Shown here one piece after another: positions 19,810 through 29,733 of a stretch of 64,000 nt of DNA. The notes under the pieces were generated by a model. It saw only the letters and a program-made list of their open reading frames with translations. It had not been told where the DNA came from and ran no database searches. The position numbers and the translations under genes are program-made. The first letter of the stretch is position 1. Every line of letters begins with the position of its first letter. Source of the stretch: Flavicella sediminum (GTDB taxonomy: Bacteria > Bacteroidota > Bacteroidia > Flavobacteriales > Flavobacteriaceae); contig NZ_VDET01000014.1 in NCBI RefSeq assembly GCF_006381105.1, positions 144,753 through 208,752 on the forward strand, read 5' to 3'.

Positions 19810-21020
19810 TGGAACGGTCAATTGTACATATGGATTTGGATACTTTTTTTGTGTCTTGTGAGCGTTTGTTAGACAGTCGCCTAAATGGAAAGCCTATTCT
19901 TATTGGCGGGACTTCTGACAGGGGAGTTGTGGCTTCTTGTAGTTATGAAGCCAGAACTTTTGGTATTCATTCGGCAATGCCTATGCGAATGGCAAGACAG
20001 TTGTGTCCTGAGGCAATTGTTTTACGAGGGAATTCTGGGATTTACACAAAATATTCTCAGTTGGTTATGGATGTGGTAAAGGAAGCGGTTCCTTTGTATG
20101 AAAAAACATCGGTAGATGAATTTTATATAGATCTTACAGGAATGGATCAGTTTTTTGGATGCCATCAGTTAGCTTCAGAATTGCGACAACGAATTATAAA
20201 AGAAACGGGTTTGCCTATTTCTTTTGGACTCTCGGTAAATAAAACAGTTTCTAAAATTGCAACAGGAGAGGCTAAGCCAAATAATGAAATTAAAGTGAAT
20301 AAGGGAACAGAAATTCCTTTTTTATCTCCTTTGTCAGTAAAAAAAATACCTATGGTTGGTGAGGTTACCTACCGTGCTCTATGCGATTTGGGAATAAAAA
20401 GAATAAGAACAGTACAGGAAATGCCCATGGATATGATGGCTAGAGTATTTGGCAAATCGGGGGTTGCAATATGGAAAAAAGCAAATGGTATTGACAACAG
20501 TCCGGTGGTGCAATACAGAGAACGAAAGTCCATTTCTACAGAAAGAACTTTTGATAAAGACACAACAGATATTGTAAAGTTGGAAAGTATTTTGGTGGCT
20601 ATGACAGAAAATTTAATTTATCAATTGCGTAGAGGTAATAAGTTAACCTCTTGCGTCACATTTAAAATTCGTTATTCCGATTTTCAAACGCATACGGTTC
20701 AAAAAAGAATTCCCTATAGCTCTGCCGATCATAAAATTATTCCTGTGGTCAAAGAATTGTATAAGAAATTATATGAAAGACGAATGCTGGTACGATTGAT
20801 AGGTGTAAAGTTTAGCCATTTGGTAGAAGGAGGTTTTCAAATAGATTTGTTTGATGATGACGAGAAAATTCTCAACTTATACCAAGCCATGGATAAAATG
20901 CGAGAACGCTATGGAGATAGAGCTGTTGTTAGGGCAGTAGGTATGGAGGCTACATCACTTTCTAGATTCAATCCTTTTAAAGGAGAGCCGCCGCCTTTGT
21001 TGCCAAACAGAAGGAGGTAG
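19809..21020 (+). CDS. dinB: Y-family translesion DNA polymerase (DinB/Pol IV-like)
   Basis: 403 residues. The N-terminal HMDLDTFFVSCE and the SVDEFY motif give the metal-binding residues Asp9, Asp103 and Glu104, all intact, so it should be catalytically active, unlike ImuB proteins. HhH and little-finger regions follow. Residues 344-348 read QIDLF, a good match to the beta-clamp-binding pentapeptide, followed by an acidic run. It is translationally coupled to the upstream DnaE-like gene by a 1-bp overlap. Inference: the pair acts as a two-polymerase bypass unit recruited to the clamp through this protein. Confidence 0.93.
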   Translation: MERSIVHMDLDTFFVSCERLLDSRLNGKPILIGGTSDRGVVASCSYEARTFGIHSAMPMRMARQLCPEAIVLRGNSGIYTKYSQLVMDVVKEAVPLYEKTSVDEFYIDLTGMDQFFGCHQLASELRQRIIKETGLPISFGLSVNKTVSKIATGEAKPNNEIKVNKGTEIPFLSPLSVKKIPMVGEVTYRALCDLGIKRIRTVQEMPMDMMARVFGKSGVAIWKKANGIDNSPVVQYRERKSISTERTFDKDTTDIVKLESILVAMTENLIYQLRRGNKLTSCVTFKIRYSDFQTHTVQKRIPYSSADHKIIPVVKELYKKLYERRMLVRLIGVKFSHLVEGGFQIDLFDDDEKILNLYQAMDKMRERYGDRAVVRAVGMEATSLSRFNPFKGEPPPLLPNRRR

Positions 21021-21167
21021 TGCTTGAAATACTTGTTGTATGGAAATTAGGACAAGCTATCTTATTGTTTTTTGAGAAAGCTAAAAGGGTTTTGTCTTTT
21101 TTTTAGGTCTGTAGTAGTTTTAGTAAACAATCTATACGCCGCTATCAGTTCATTTCCGTTGTAAACC

Positions 21168-23390
21168 TTATTCTTTAATTAATTTTACTACCGTAATTTG
21201 ATTTTCTGTTTTTACAATAGCTAAATAGAAACCAGAAGTCAAGTCACTTATATTATATTCATTGTGCACATCTTTGTATGATTTAACCAGTACTCCTCTC
21301 CTATTAAAAATTTCCAAGCTTTTAATTATTTCGTTAGAACCTTTAATTATAGTAAAACTGTTTTGTATTGGGTTTGGACTGATTTTATAGGTCAGGTTGT
21401 TTTTAATAATAGGTGTAACAGATAATTCATCGAGGTTTGTATAATAAAAATTATAAAATCTAGCGGCAGTGACAGTGGTTGCATTCGCTTTATCTATATC
21501 GTTAATTTCTATAGAAACTTTGGTAGGAATCATACTGAAGTTAACCGTATTTGTAAAGTCAAGACGAAATTCATCATAGGGGGTTCCTGATTTTGTTAGT
21601 AGATCTATGTTCGTATGTACCACATTGTATACTTGCGGAGTCAAACCTTCAACTGTAACCGTAAACGTTGCTTGAGTTCCTGCTATGGTTTTAACATCAA
21701 AACCTATTGTGCCTTTCTTGTTACCTGAAGTAGCCTGCACATAAAATTCCACTTTACCATTGATATCATCAGATAGGGTATTAGTTCCTCTTAGTTGAAT
21801 ATAACTTGTAGCATTATCCGTAAATATTCCTAAAGTTCCTGGAATAATAGTACGATCTGGTATTGCATTAATCACAAATTTTTGCTCTTCTTTAACTGAG
21901 GAAACTACAACTTGAGGACTAATTGCACTAAGTTCTTCCACAACCGTTAAGGATCTTGTAACATCTACGGCTTTAGCATATTTAGAATTCCCTGTTTGTT
22001 TGTAAGTTATGGTTGTAGTACCAGTTCCAACAATATGAATTTTGTTAGCTACGATGGTAGCAACAGATGTATTTGAACTAGTCGTGCTAACTGGCAATCC
22101 AGAACTAGCAAGAGCTCCTATGGTAAAATCATTATCTTCAAGCGTTTTTAGGGAATAATTGGGAGCAAAGATAACTTGATAAAGACTCTTTTCCGTGTCT
22201 TTAACTAATAGTGAGCCTTCAGGTCTTACGTAAGGAATATAATCGGGCATTGGAGATGTTCTTAACCTTGCATCTATTTCCTTCATGATCTCCATTTCTT
22301 CGGGTATAATTTTACCATTTGTTTTAGCATTAGCCCATGTAATAGCACAGTTTGCATCCGTTAAAGTACGTACAAATCTATAGGCTTGCTCCACATCAAA
22401 TAGCAATGGAAAACTAGTACTTGTCCAGTTATTTCTCATGGGAACCCAAGCGTGCTTTACAATATCTGTTTCAGGATTAAAATGTGTGGTTGCAGCAATG
22501 ATTTCTGGAAATGTAAATTCTTCATAAGCCCAAGAATTAGGTGGTGCACCATGTTCCATAGGAGTTGGATGACCTGCCGTATATTCTACGTGTGGAGAGT
22601 AAAAATTATATGTTTTTAATTTATAGGTTGTTGGATCTGGATCGTTTAATCCGTCTGTTTCAATTTCCATAAACGTTCCATCAGAATATTGAAAATAACT
22701 TTGGAGATCTTCTACTCTAAACTCAACACCATTCGCACAAATATTTACGGTTGGATCTACATCTTTTAACATGTCTATAAAACTCGTAACTCCTCCCGGG
22801 CAATCGTTTATATGATCCAACCAATAGCCATCTGCCAATCCTTTAAATCTTTCTGCAAAACCTTTCATTAAATCTCGCCAAGCCGCACCTTCATCTCCAT
22901 TAAATTCAGAATTGTTATAATAGTTAGCCCAAGCGGCTTCGTATTCATCTTTTTGAGCTGTACCTTCTCCTTTAGGTGGTCCGTCAATAGCAAGGTAAAG
23001 AATCACTTTTTTTCCTCCGTTTTTTAAGGTATTAATTACATCTAAAATGATTTTTTCATTTTCAAGAGAAGGAACAAAATCGGGGTGAATTTCGTTGGCA
23101 ATGTCCACATTAGGATTGGTTCTTAGCGTATAAAGGTAAGCATGAGCAGGGTGTGTAAAATTAGTAATTACATGCCCTACAGAAGGAAGGTTGTCTACAA
23201 TTTCCTGTGCACCTGCAACCCAACCATTATCATTTGCTGTCGAATTATTTTTCGCTGCATCAACATTTAATTTAGTACCACCACTAACGATGAGACGAAC
23301 GCCCCAGGAACCCTGTATGAATTCTTGCGCAATGGCTTTGTTCCCAAACGAGATGAATAGAAAAATGGTGAAAAGGTATATTTTATTCAT
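21168..23390 (-). CDS. Secreted T9SS protein, probable TIM-barrel glycoside hydrolase of unrecognised family
   Basis: 740 residues with a signal peptide ending at KAIAQ. Residues about 25-400 form a domain shared with the genes at 27295 and 29734. Its landmarks are WGVRLIVSGG, a GHVITN strand, LYTLRTNPNVD, NGGKKVILYL and DGYWLD (Asp192). These look like successive strands of a beta/alpha barrel, and the last resembles the catalytic strand of retaining hydrolases such as GH29, but I cannot assign a family. A bacterial Ig-like repeat (about 405-490; SNTSVATIVANKIHIVGTGT), a beta-sandwich and a T9SS type A tail follow. A candidate -7 box (TAGTTTTG, minus strand, 23473-23480) lies about 83 bp upstream. 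Substrate unknown. Confidence 0.75.
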   Translation of the reverse strand: MNKIYLFTIFLFISFGNKAIAQEFIQGSWGVRLIVSGGTKLNVDAAKNNSTANDNGWVAGAQEIVDNLPSVGHVITNFTHPAHAYLYTLRTNPNVDIANEIHPDFVPSLENEKIILDVINTLKNGGKKVILYLAIDGPPKGEGTAQKDEYEAAWANYYNNSEFNGDEGAAWRDLMKGFAERFKGLADGYWLDHINDCPGGVTSFIDMLKDVDPTVNICANGVEFRVEDLQSYFQYSDGTFMEIETDGLNDPDPTTYKLKTYNFYSPHVEYTAGHPTPMEHGAPPNSWAYEEFTFPEIIAATTHFNPETDIVKHAWVPMRNNWTSTSFPLLFDVEQAYRFVRTLTDANCAITWANAKTNGKIIPEEMEIMKEIDARLRTSPMPDYIPYVRPEGSLLVKDTEKSLYQVIFAPNYSLKTLEDNDFTIGALASSGLPVSTTSSNTSVATIVANKIHIVGTGTTTITYKQTGNSKYAKAVDVTRSLTVVEELSAISPQVVVSSVKEEQKFVINAIPDRTIIPGTLGIFTDNATSYIQLRGTNTLSDDINGKVEFYVQATSGNKKGTIGFDVKTIAGTQATFTVTVEGLTPQVYNVVHTNIDLLTKSGTPYDEFRLDFTNTVNFSMIPTKVSIEINDIDKANATTVTAARFYNFYYTNLDELSVTPIIKNNLTYKISPNPIQNSFTIIKGSNEIIKSLEIFNRRGVLVKSYKDVHNEYNISDLTSGFYLAIVKTENQITVVKLIKE

Positions 23391-23658
23391 GATTTAAAAT
23401 TTATGTTTGTTAGCAAGCTACCCAGATTCTTTTTTTAGAATATGTACAATTGAAAAAAGGCGAGTTCGTTTACAAAACTATTTAAATATGGAACTTTCAG
23501 GGTTCTGTAATCATGCAATTAGGTTCTTGTTTTTCTCATTTATAAGAAAAACAGGTTGTACTAAAAATTAGGATATGTGATTTTTTTATTGAAAAATAAA
23601 GAGTATAAAAGCACGTTTTTTAGATTGATATGGATACGTTTCAATAAAAGAGAGCTCG

Positions 23659-26600
23659 CTATTTCGTTTTTACAAAATGAACCTTGCCGATTGTTCCATC
23701 TTGAAAAGTAGCACTAAAGATATAGGTACCTGAAGCTAAATCTGAGACATTAAATTCATGTTCCGCTCCATAAAGTTTTACAACTTGTCCTAAAGTAGTA
23801 TAGATTTTTACAGCTACAATCTCAGTTTTTAAATTTTCTTCAGATAAAAATAAATGAGTTTTTACTGGAATAGGTGCAAGCGTAAAATTAGATTTTTCTA
23901 TTTTGGTAATACCTAATTTAGGTGCTTCTGAAATGGTATAGGTTGCTGTATTAGTACAATTGTAAGCATCGGTATAGGTTACGGTATAGGCTCCGAAGTC
24001 ATTTTTTGTTATGGGTGTTAATACAACAGCTCTTCCTGTTTTAGTAAAATTATTAGGTCCAGCCCATTGCCAATTCTCATTTGTACCTTGCGTGCTAATT
24101 CCATGTTCTTTAAGAGCAGGCCCAAAAGTTATTTTGTTAATAGTATCTGTGTTAACTTCTAAATTGGCATTTGTAGTCCATGCCTCATCATCAATTCTAG
24201 ATTGCACCACTACGGTTGTCTGGGGTGGGGTAGTGCCTAAGTAGTATTTAATTACAGCTGTTCCATCACCCGTAATATCTTGATTTACGTTGTACACCAA
24301 ATCGAATAATTCAGTTTCGGGATTGTAATTTACTTGCCAAAAATCTTTTCCGTGTAAAGATTGGTCAACAAGTTCCCAACAATTATTGTAGGATTTCCAT
24401 AGAATTGGATTGCTTACAGAACTAAGTCCAGAAAACACAATAGGAACATAGCCTCTACCACCTGTAAGAGTAACTTGTGCTGTATTATTGAAAGTTTCAA
24501 TAGTAAGGGGATAAGTGCTGTTAATTGTATTTGTTGAAGATGCTGCGGTTATTTTATTCCCAAGAGCTTCTCTGTAAAGTACTTCGTATGAATTTCCATA
24601 AGTGGCCAATGCATTTGAAAAGTTTTGGTTTGGACCATAATAGTCTATTTCTTGTTTGGGCAATACAGCAACTTCTACGACTAATTCTATTTTATCTCCT
24701 GCTATAAAAGAGGTGATTTCTGGGGGTGTTACCAAACAATAGGATGTTGGGTTGGTTCCTTGATTAGCTGAAAAACCTTTAGAACTCGATCTTTCCATTA
24801 AATAAGGAGTATTATTTACAGTCCCATTAAAACTTGCCGTATAATTTCTAATAATCATTCCGTTATTGGTATCAATCTCAATACCACTGTCTGCACCATT
24901 GTAGTACAATCCATCACCAGCCCATAACCATGGGTTTTCTCCTGTTAGGGCAATTTCGCTTGTTGTATAATTGTTAGATCCGTTATTTGTAGGGGTAAAT
25001 TGTCCTATTAGTCCTGTGTCATTTCCATAAACAATACTTTGGGCATTGTGAACATTGTAAAAATCGCCACCTAGCTGAAAAATATCAAATCGATTAAATG
25101 CCGTGTTTTCAAGAGCTTCAACAGTTATTTTGTAATAGAGTCGGGTAAAGTCATCAGATCTGTTTAAGTAAAAAGTATAGTCAAATTTTAGTTTTTGATC
25201 TTCGGATACTGCTGATATAGAGGTCTCAGTTAAATTTGGAGAGTAGGCTTTAAAGTCTGTTTTAACCTGTGCATGGTAATTTCGAGTTCCCGTACCATCT
25301 TCATAAATAAGAAAATCAATTCCACCAACATTACCTGTCCAACCGCATTCTTTAGAAGTTCCGCCATAAGCTTCATTGGTGACTAAAAAAGGACGAAGAT
25401 CTGCACCTATAGTATTTCCAAATTCATAATCCGGTGAGTGGGTCATGTTTTCACCAAAGCTCCCTAAGGCAGCTTCTAACCATCCTCCTCTAGGTACTCC
25501 AGATCCAACAACTGATAATTGATGGGAAGATGCCGAATATGTTTCTCCCCATTTAGCCCCCGTTCTTTTATAAACTAGACTAAGTGTTGTGTTTGCAGGA
25601 ATAATTATTTCGGTATATTCTTTAATCCAAGCTCCGGAATAAAATTGTGAGGTACCATCGTGCCAATTTTTAGAAACCTGTAAAGGTAAGCCTGAAGGAT
25701 CTCCGTTTTTATTGCAAATGATAGAGTTAAAACCAACGACGTTAATGGCAGGAAGTTGTCTGAAACATAGTTTTGTCCTTTTTTCTTTGGAAGTAGCATT
25801 CGTAAATACCAAATCAATACTCTGTAATTGCTCTGTTGTTGCGCAATTATTATACCCCATGCCATACCTAGGAATGTCAATATAATGTATCGCTTCATTG
25901 GCGTCATAAGAAATAGCTGTTACTTCTTGATTAACAGGAGTTGTTTGCGATGCGGTGATGCTTATTTCTTGTTCATCTTGAAAAGCTTCTGTGTATTGAC
26001 TGTCTAAATTATCCGTGAATACAGCACATACGATACTTATTTGGTAAGCGGTATCTGCGATTAAATTTTGTTGTGTGTTTGTTACCGTAATTTTATTTCC
26101 GCTGATACTTACAGATTCGGCATTGACACCTCCTTTTACAACAAAACCTTTGTTGTTTAATGCATAGGCGTGTAGTTGTCCAGAATTGTAATATTGCGTG
26201 TATTCTGCAGGGATAGTAAAAGACAATTGCAATTGTCCGTTAGTTATATTTTCGGTAGGTTTTAGGTGAAAGGTAATTTTAAAACGATTGTGCCAATTGG
26301 TGAAATCAATGCCCGTATGGTAAGTATTTACTGGTGGAGTTCCATTAAAATTAGTGCTTACAAATCGTCTAGTAGTCCAAACGCCATATTCTGCCATTTG
26401 GCTGTCACGAGTTCCAGAATTTGTTGGGGTACTGCTTTTGTCATAAGCAACAGCTCCATTTTGAAGAATTTTATAATCAATATCGCCTTTGTAATTACTA
26501 GGAAAAATGGCTGAATTTAATAGAGAGAATCCTTCTTTTCTAGACAAGCCTTGATCATTGACAAGCAAACTGTTTATAGAGAGTTTGTCATAGTTGATGT

Positions 26601-26799
26601 TTAGAGAATAGCTACTTGAATAATTCGTAAAACTTCTGTCTCCGGTAATTGACGATTTCCAATTGTTGTTCCAGTAGGTATAGTTGTAGGAGTTGGTGTA
26701 ATTGTCGAAAGAATCTTGATTAACAGTCGTTAGATTATTTTGAGAAAAACAAAATAAAAAACTTAGAAGACTTATTAATAGAGAAAATTGATTCTTCAT
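23659..26799 (-). CDS. Large secreted T9SS protein of unknown function
   Basis: 1046 residues with a signal peptide (LLISLLSFLFCFSQ). Repeated Tyr/Asn/Ser-rich beta-type segments fill most of the chain. Residues about 890-965 form an Ig/PKD-like domain (ENWQWAGPNNFTKTGRAVVLTP, then YTVTYTDAYNCTNTATYTI), and the last 75 residues are a T9SS type A sorting domain. I do not recognise the main domain, and no catalytic motif stands out. It lies between two members of the unknown barrel family on the same strand, suggesting a shared substrate. Neighbour spacers of 268 and 495 bp argue for its own promoter. Confidence 0.75.
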   Translation of the reverse strand: MKNQFSLLISLLSFLFCFSQNNLTTVNQDSFDNYTNSYNYTYWNNNWKSSITGDRSFTNYSSSYSLNINYDKLSINSLLVNDQGLSRKEGFSLLNSAIFPSNYKGDIDYKILQNGAVAYDKSSTPTNSGTRDSQMAEYGVWTTRRFVSTNFNGTPPVNTYHTGIDFTNWHNRFKITFHLKPTENITNGQLQLSFTIPAEYTQYYNSGQLHAYALNNKGFVVKGGVNAESVSISGNKITVTNTQQNLIADTAYQISIVCAVFTDNLDSQYTEAFQDEQEISITASQTTPVNQEVTAISYDANEAIHYIDIPRYGMGYNNCATTEQLQSIDLVFTNATSKEKRTKLCFRQLPAINVVGFNSIICNKNGDPSGLPLQVSKNWHDGTSQFYSGAWIKEYTEIIIPANTTLSLVYKRTGAKWGETYSASSHQLSVVGSGVPRGGWLEAALGSFGENMTHSPDYEFGNTIGADLRPFLVTNEAYGGTSKECGWTGNVGGIDFLIYEDGTGTRNYHAQVKTDFKAYSPNLTETSISAVSEDQKLKFDYTFYLNRSDDFTRLYYKITVEALENTAFNRFDIFQLGGDFYNVHNAQSIVYGNDTGLIGQFTPTNNGSNNYTTSEIALTGENPWLWAGDGLYYNGADSGIEIDTNNGMIIRNYTASFNGTVNNTPYLMERSSSKGFSANQGTNPTSYCLVTPPEITSFIAGDKIELVVEVAVLPKQEIDYYGPNQNFSNALATYGNSYEVLYREALGNKITAASSTNTINSTYPLTIETFNNTAQVTLTGGRGYVPIVFSGLSSVSNPILWKSYNNCWELVDQSLHGKDFWQVNYNPETELFDLVYNVNQDITGDGTAVIKYYLGTTPPQTTVVVQSRIDDEAWTTNANLEVNTDTINKITFGPALKEHGISTQGTNENWQWAGPNNFTKTGRAVVLTPITKNDFGAYTVTYTDAYNCTNTATYTISEAPKLGITKIEKSNFTLAPIPVKTHLFLSEENLKTEIVAVKIYTTLGQVVKLYGAEHEFNVSDLASGTYIFSATFQDGTIGKVHFVKTK

Positions 26800-27294
26800 T
26801 ATAGAGATTTGGTTTAGTTACAAAGTTCTATGTTTTATATCGAATCTCTCTTTTTTTTAGGAAGATTTGATTGCTCAAATCCAACTAATTTTTGCTTTAT
26901 TATGAAAAATGATAGAACAAGGAAAACGTTCTTTTTCTTGTTAAGTATTGTGTAGTGAGTTTTTTAGGTGAGTGTAACTATACTGTTTGTTGTTTCGTTC
27001 AAATTGCAGCATCTTATTCTCCAACTATTATAGTTAAAATGATAAAAAGTATAACAGTTAGAGAAATAGGATGAGGTATTACTTTGTTTTTTTATTTAGA
27101 ATCAGCTCCAGATGAATAGGTTAATTCATAACTATGCGTATAGATTTCAAATACAATTCCAAATAAGTAATTCTGTAAATATTCGTACATTTTTAAAGTA
27201 CAAAAATTTGAAATGATAGGGCTATTCCGATAAGTTCATTCTGAATAGCAACTCCTCGAAGTCTCCTTCGAGAATTATATATACTATAAACAGA
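26800..27294. other. Intergenic region with a small GC-richer hairpin
   Basis: 495 bp without a gene. A 7-bp perfect stem with a 4-base loop (27255-27261 and 27266-27272, CTCGAAG/CTTCGAG) lies just after the stop of the gene at 27295 on the minus strand. It lacks a T-tract, so it may be an mRNA 3'-end stabiliser and not a classical terminator. Nothing else was recognised. Confidence 0.5.
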
Positions 27295-29307
27295 TTACTT
27301 TTTTAGAAATCTAGTGAGCTCTCTATTTCCTTCAGCATCATAAGCCTTTATAATATAAACTCCAGAAGAAAGATTTGAAACGCTATAAGTACTTTGATTT
27401 CCTGAAAACTCCAATAGTTTTTCACCTGTAATTGAGTAAATAGAGACAGTCCTAAATTCTTTAGATAGTTTAAAATAATTTTTTACGGGGTTGGGTTGAA
27501 TGCTCGTAATTGAATTTTCTATTTTATACAATTGTTTACTTAGAACGGGATCTTCTCCTACAAGATATGCACCATTAGGGCGTTCGTAAACAGTAGGATC
27601 CGCATCAATAGCAAGTTGTTGGTCAATAAATGTGAGTATGGGTACTTCGTCTTCTGCGGTAGTACCATCTGTGTCAGTAGTGTTTGAAAAAGTGACTGAT
27701 CCTCCGGCATCCGTAATTCTTTTGACAAAGCGATAAGCTTGTTCTTCATCAAACCTTAAGTCAGATCTTTCACTAGACCAAGTTGCTCTTATAGGTAAAA
27801 ATAGATGTTTTACAGTTTGTTTGGTGTCTTCATATGAGCTCAGCGAAGATTCTTCAATGGCTGTTACAGTAAATTCTTCATAGGCCCATGAATTTGGTGG
27901 TGCTCCAGTAGCTAAAGGGGTTATATGTCCTGCCGTAAAATCTGACCATGGATCCATAGCAGTCATTTTTATAATTTTATAGTCATCTTCATTTCCGTCA
28001 ACTTCAGTACCATCTTCCTTAATTTCATCCGTATCAACTTTTAAGTAATCTCCCTCGCTGTCTGTAAAATAATCTTTCGCATAGTTGGTTGTTATTGTGG
28101 CGTAGGGAGCTGTTTTTCGAATCATTTGTACAAATTCATTTTTTTCATCAAAGGTACTAGGAACATCATCAATGCCTAGACTTTCATTTACATTGTAACT
28201 TCCAAAAGAATCTATCCAATAGCCGTCAACTCCTAATTCTGTATAGCGCTTAATATAACCTTCACAATAATTCATCCATGCGGCATGTGGGTTTCCTGCA
28301 AAATAAGTATCCACATAATTATTCCATGCTATAGATCCATCGGTAGTAGCTCTATTGGCAGGACTTTGTGCATTTAGGTATAGAATTACTTTTTTACCTG
28401 CGTTTTTAAAGATGTTAATTATGTCAATAATAATTTGTTCGTTGGCTAAGCTAGGTACAAACTCTTCGTCAACAATTGCGTTGGAGGTTCCCATTATTGC
28501 ATCTACATTAGGATTTGTTCTTAAGGTCCATAGTTGCGCATTGGCATTGTTGGTGGCATTGGTAATTACATGGCCCATGGTAGGATAATTAGCAACTATT
28601 TCTTGGGCTCCAGCTACATAATCATAAGCCTTGCCGCCATTAGCAACAGGGGCAACATATAGGTCTAAATCTTCACCACCTCTAACGTATAATCGTCCTC
28701 CCCAAGAAGCTTTAAGAATGTCTGTGGTACTTTGTTCTTTTATGGGGCCAAAAACCTGATCTACATAATAGGTCAGTGTAGTTGATGCCAATTGTCCATT
28801 TCCAAAGCCGATATACATTTGGTTATAACCGCCATTTTCAAAGCCGGTGGCAGCTAAATCTCCTGGACTAAAAACAAAAGAAAATTCTTGCCATTCTTGG
28901 CCAATTGTAAATCGTAATGTTTTTTGCTCTAAGTCTCCAGTAGTAGTGTTTTTTAAATAGACCCGTATACGATTGATAGGTTCTAGCGTTGCCGTAGTAA
29001 TATCGATATAAGCTTTTAAACTTATTGTATATTCAGTGTCAATAAGTAGGGGTTGAGGTAGTTCAAAATAGGCAAAACCTTTGTCTTCTGAAGCGTCTCT
29101 TACAAATTTAGAACAAGTTGCATTTGTGTTTATACCGCTATCGTTTGGATTGTTTTCGCTTATAGAAAAAGTTCCCTTTTGAGATCTTGTATAAAAAATA
29201 GCATCCGTTTCGCTTTCGTTTTCATACCATAAATATTGTGCATGAATTTTATTTCCAATCAAAAAAAGAAAAGAAGCTAGTAAAACAATTTTAAGTTTTG
29301 ATGTCAT
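27295..29307 (-). CDS. Secreted T9SS protein: beta-sandwich plus probable TIM-barrel hydrolase of unrecognised family
   Basis: 670 residues with a signal peptide ending at KIHAQ. Residues about 25-190 form a jelly-roll-like carbohydrate-binding-type domain (YLWYENES start, YNQMYIGFGNG, YYVDQVFG). Residues about 200-575 are the family domain shared with the genes at 21168 and 29734 (WGGRLYVRGGEDLD, YVAGAQEIV, GHVITN, LRTNPNVD, GKKVILYL, DGYWIDSF, WSDFTAGHITP, PPNSWAYEEF). A T9SS type A tail ends the protein. The closest relative here is the gene at 29734, with domain-by-domain similarity. Reaction and substrate are unknown. Neighbouring polysaccharide-type genes make a secreted glycan hydrolase the best guess. 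Confidence 0.78.
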   Translation of the reverse strand: MTSKLKIVLLASFLFLIGNKIHAQYLWYENESETDAIFYTRSQKGTFSISENNPNDSGINTNATCSKFVRDASEDKGFAYFELPQPLLIDTEYTISLKAYIDITTATLEPINRIRVYLKNTTTGDLEQKTLRFTIGQEWQEFSFVFSPGDLAATGFENGGYNQMYIGFGNGQLASTTLTYYVDQVFGPIKEQSTTDILKASWGGRLYVRGGEDLDLYVAPVANGGKAYDYVAGAQEIVANYPTMGHVITNATNNANAQLWTLRTNPNVDAIMGTSNAIVDEEFVPSLANEQIIIDIINIFKNAGKKVILYLNAQSPANRATTDGSIAWNNYVDTYFAGNPHAAWMNYCEGYIKRYTELGVDGYWIDSFGSYNVNESLGIDDVPSTFDEKNEFVQMIRKTAPYATITTNYAKDYFTDSEGDYLKVDTDEIKEDGTEVDGNEDDYKIIKMTAMDPWSDFTAGHITPLATGAPPNSWAYEEFTVTAIEESSLSSYEDTKQTVKHLFLPIRATWSSERSDLRFDEEQAYRFVKRITDAGGSVTFSNTTDTDGTTAEDEVPILTFIDQQLAIDADPTVYERPNGAYLVGEDPVLSKQLYKIENSITSIQPNPVKNYFKLSKEFRTVSIYSITGEKLLEFSGNQSTYSVSNLSSGVYIIKAYDAEGNRELTRFLKK

Positions 29308-29733
29308 TTATTTTTTTCAACAAATTTCATCTTTTAAGCCTGTAATTTTATGCTCGTTTTGCTCATTTTTTTTGTTAAAATCACTATTTATTAGGTGGGT
29401 TATGTATAATGTTTTTTTTTAGAATTATCTCAACGATTTGTCATCTAGTGGAGTAGGTTTGTTTTTTGTTCGTTTTGTAATGTATAACGAACTATTTTTA
29501 TCTGTTAAAGGAGGTGCCTATTTATGGAGTGAAGCTAAAAGAAATTTGTAAAAGAAAATGAAAGCTTTTTTCGATAAATAGATCCTAAGTTGTGGGTAGT
29601 TTGTACAAGTAAAAATCCTATTCCTATCAAATACAAATTTGATAGGAGTAGGATTTAGGTGTTTTTTTATGAGGAATTTGAATTCGCTAAAAAACAATTT
29701 CCTTGGTTTTGATTCAAATTTTCAAAACGCTAA
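29308..29733. other. Intergenic region between two paralogous secreted-protein genes
   Basis: 426 bp. It contains the terminator of the gene at 29734 (29608-29656). The remainder is AT-rich upstream sequence of the gene ending at 27295, with no ORF or repeat that I can support. Confidence 0.6.
29608..29656 (-). terminator. Strong rho-independent terminator
   Basis: A 20-bp stem with one G-U pair (29613-29632 and 29637-29656) and a 4-base loop, followed on the minus strand by a short T-run. It lies 78 bp after the stop of the gene at 29734 and separates it from its paralogue downstream. Confidence 0.88.

Noticed and set aside
19809..21020. Annotation as ImuB
   Set aside because: ImuB lacks the catalytic carboxylates, whereas this protein retains Asp9, Asp103 and Glu104.
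27255..27272. Classical terminator
   Set aside because: The hairpin is only 7 bp and no T-run follows on the strand transcribed, so it is noted only as a hairpin.
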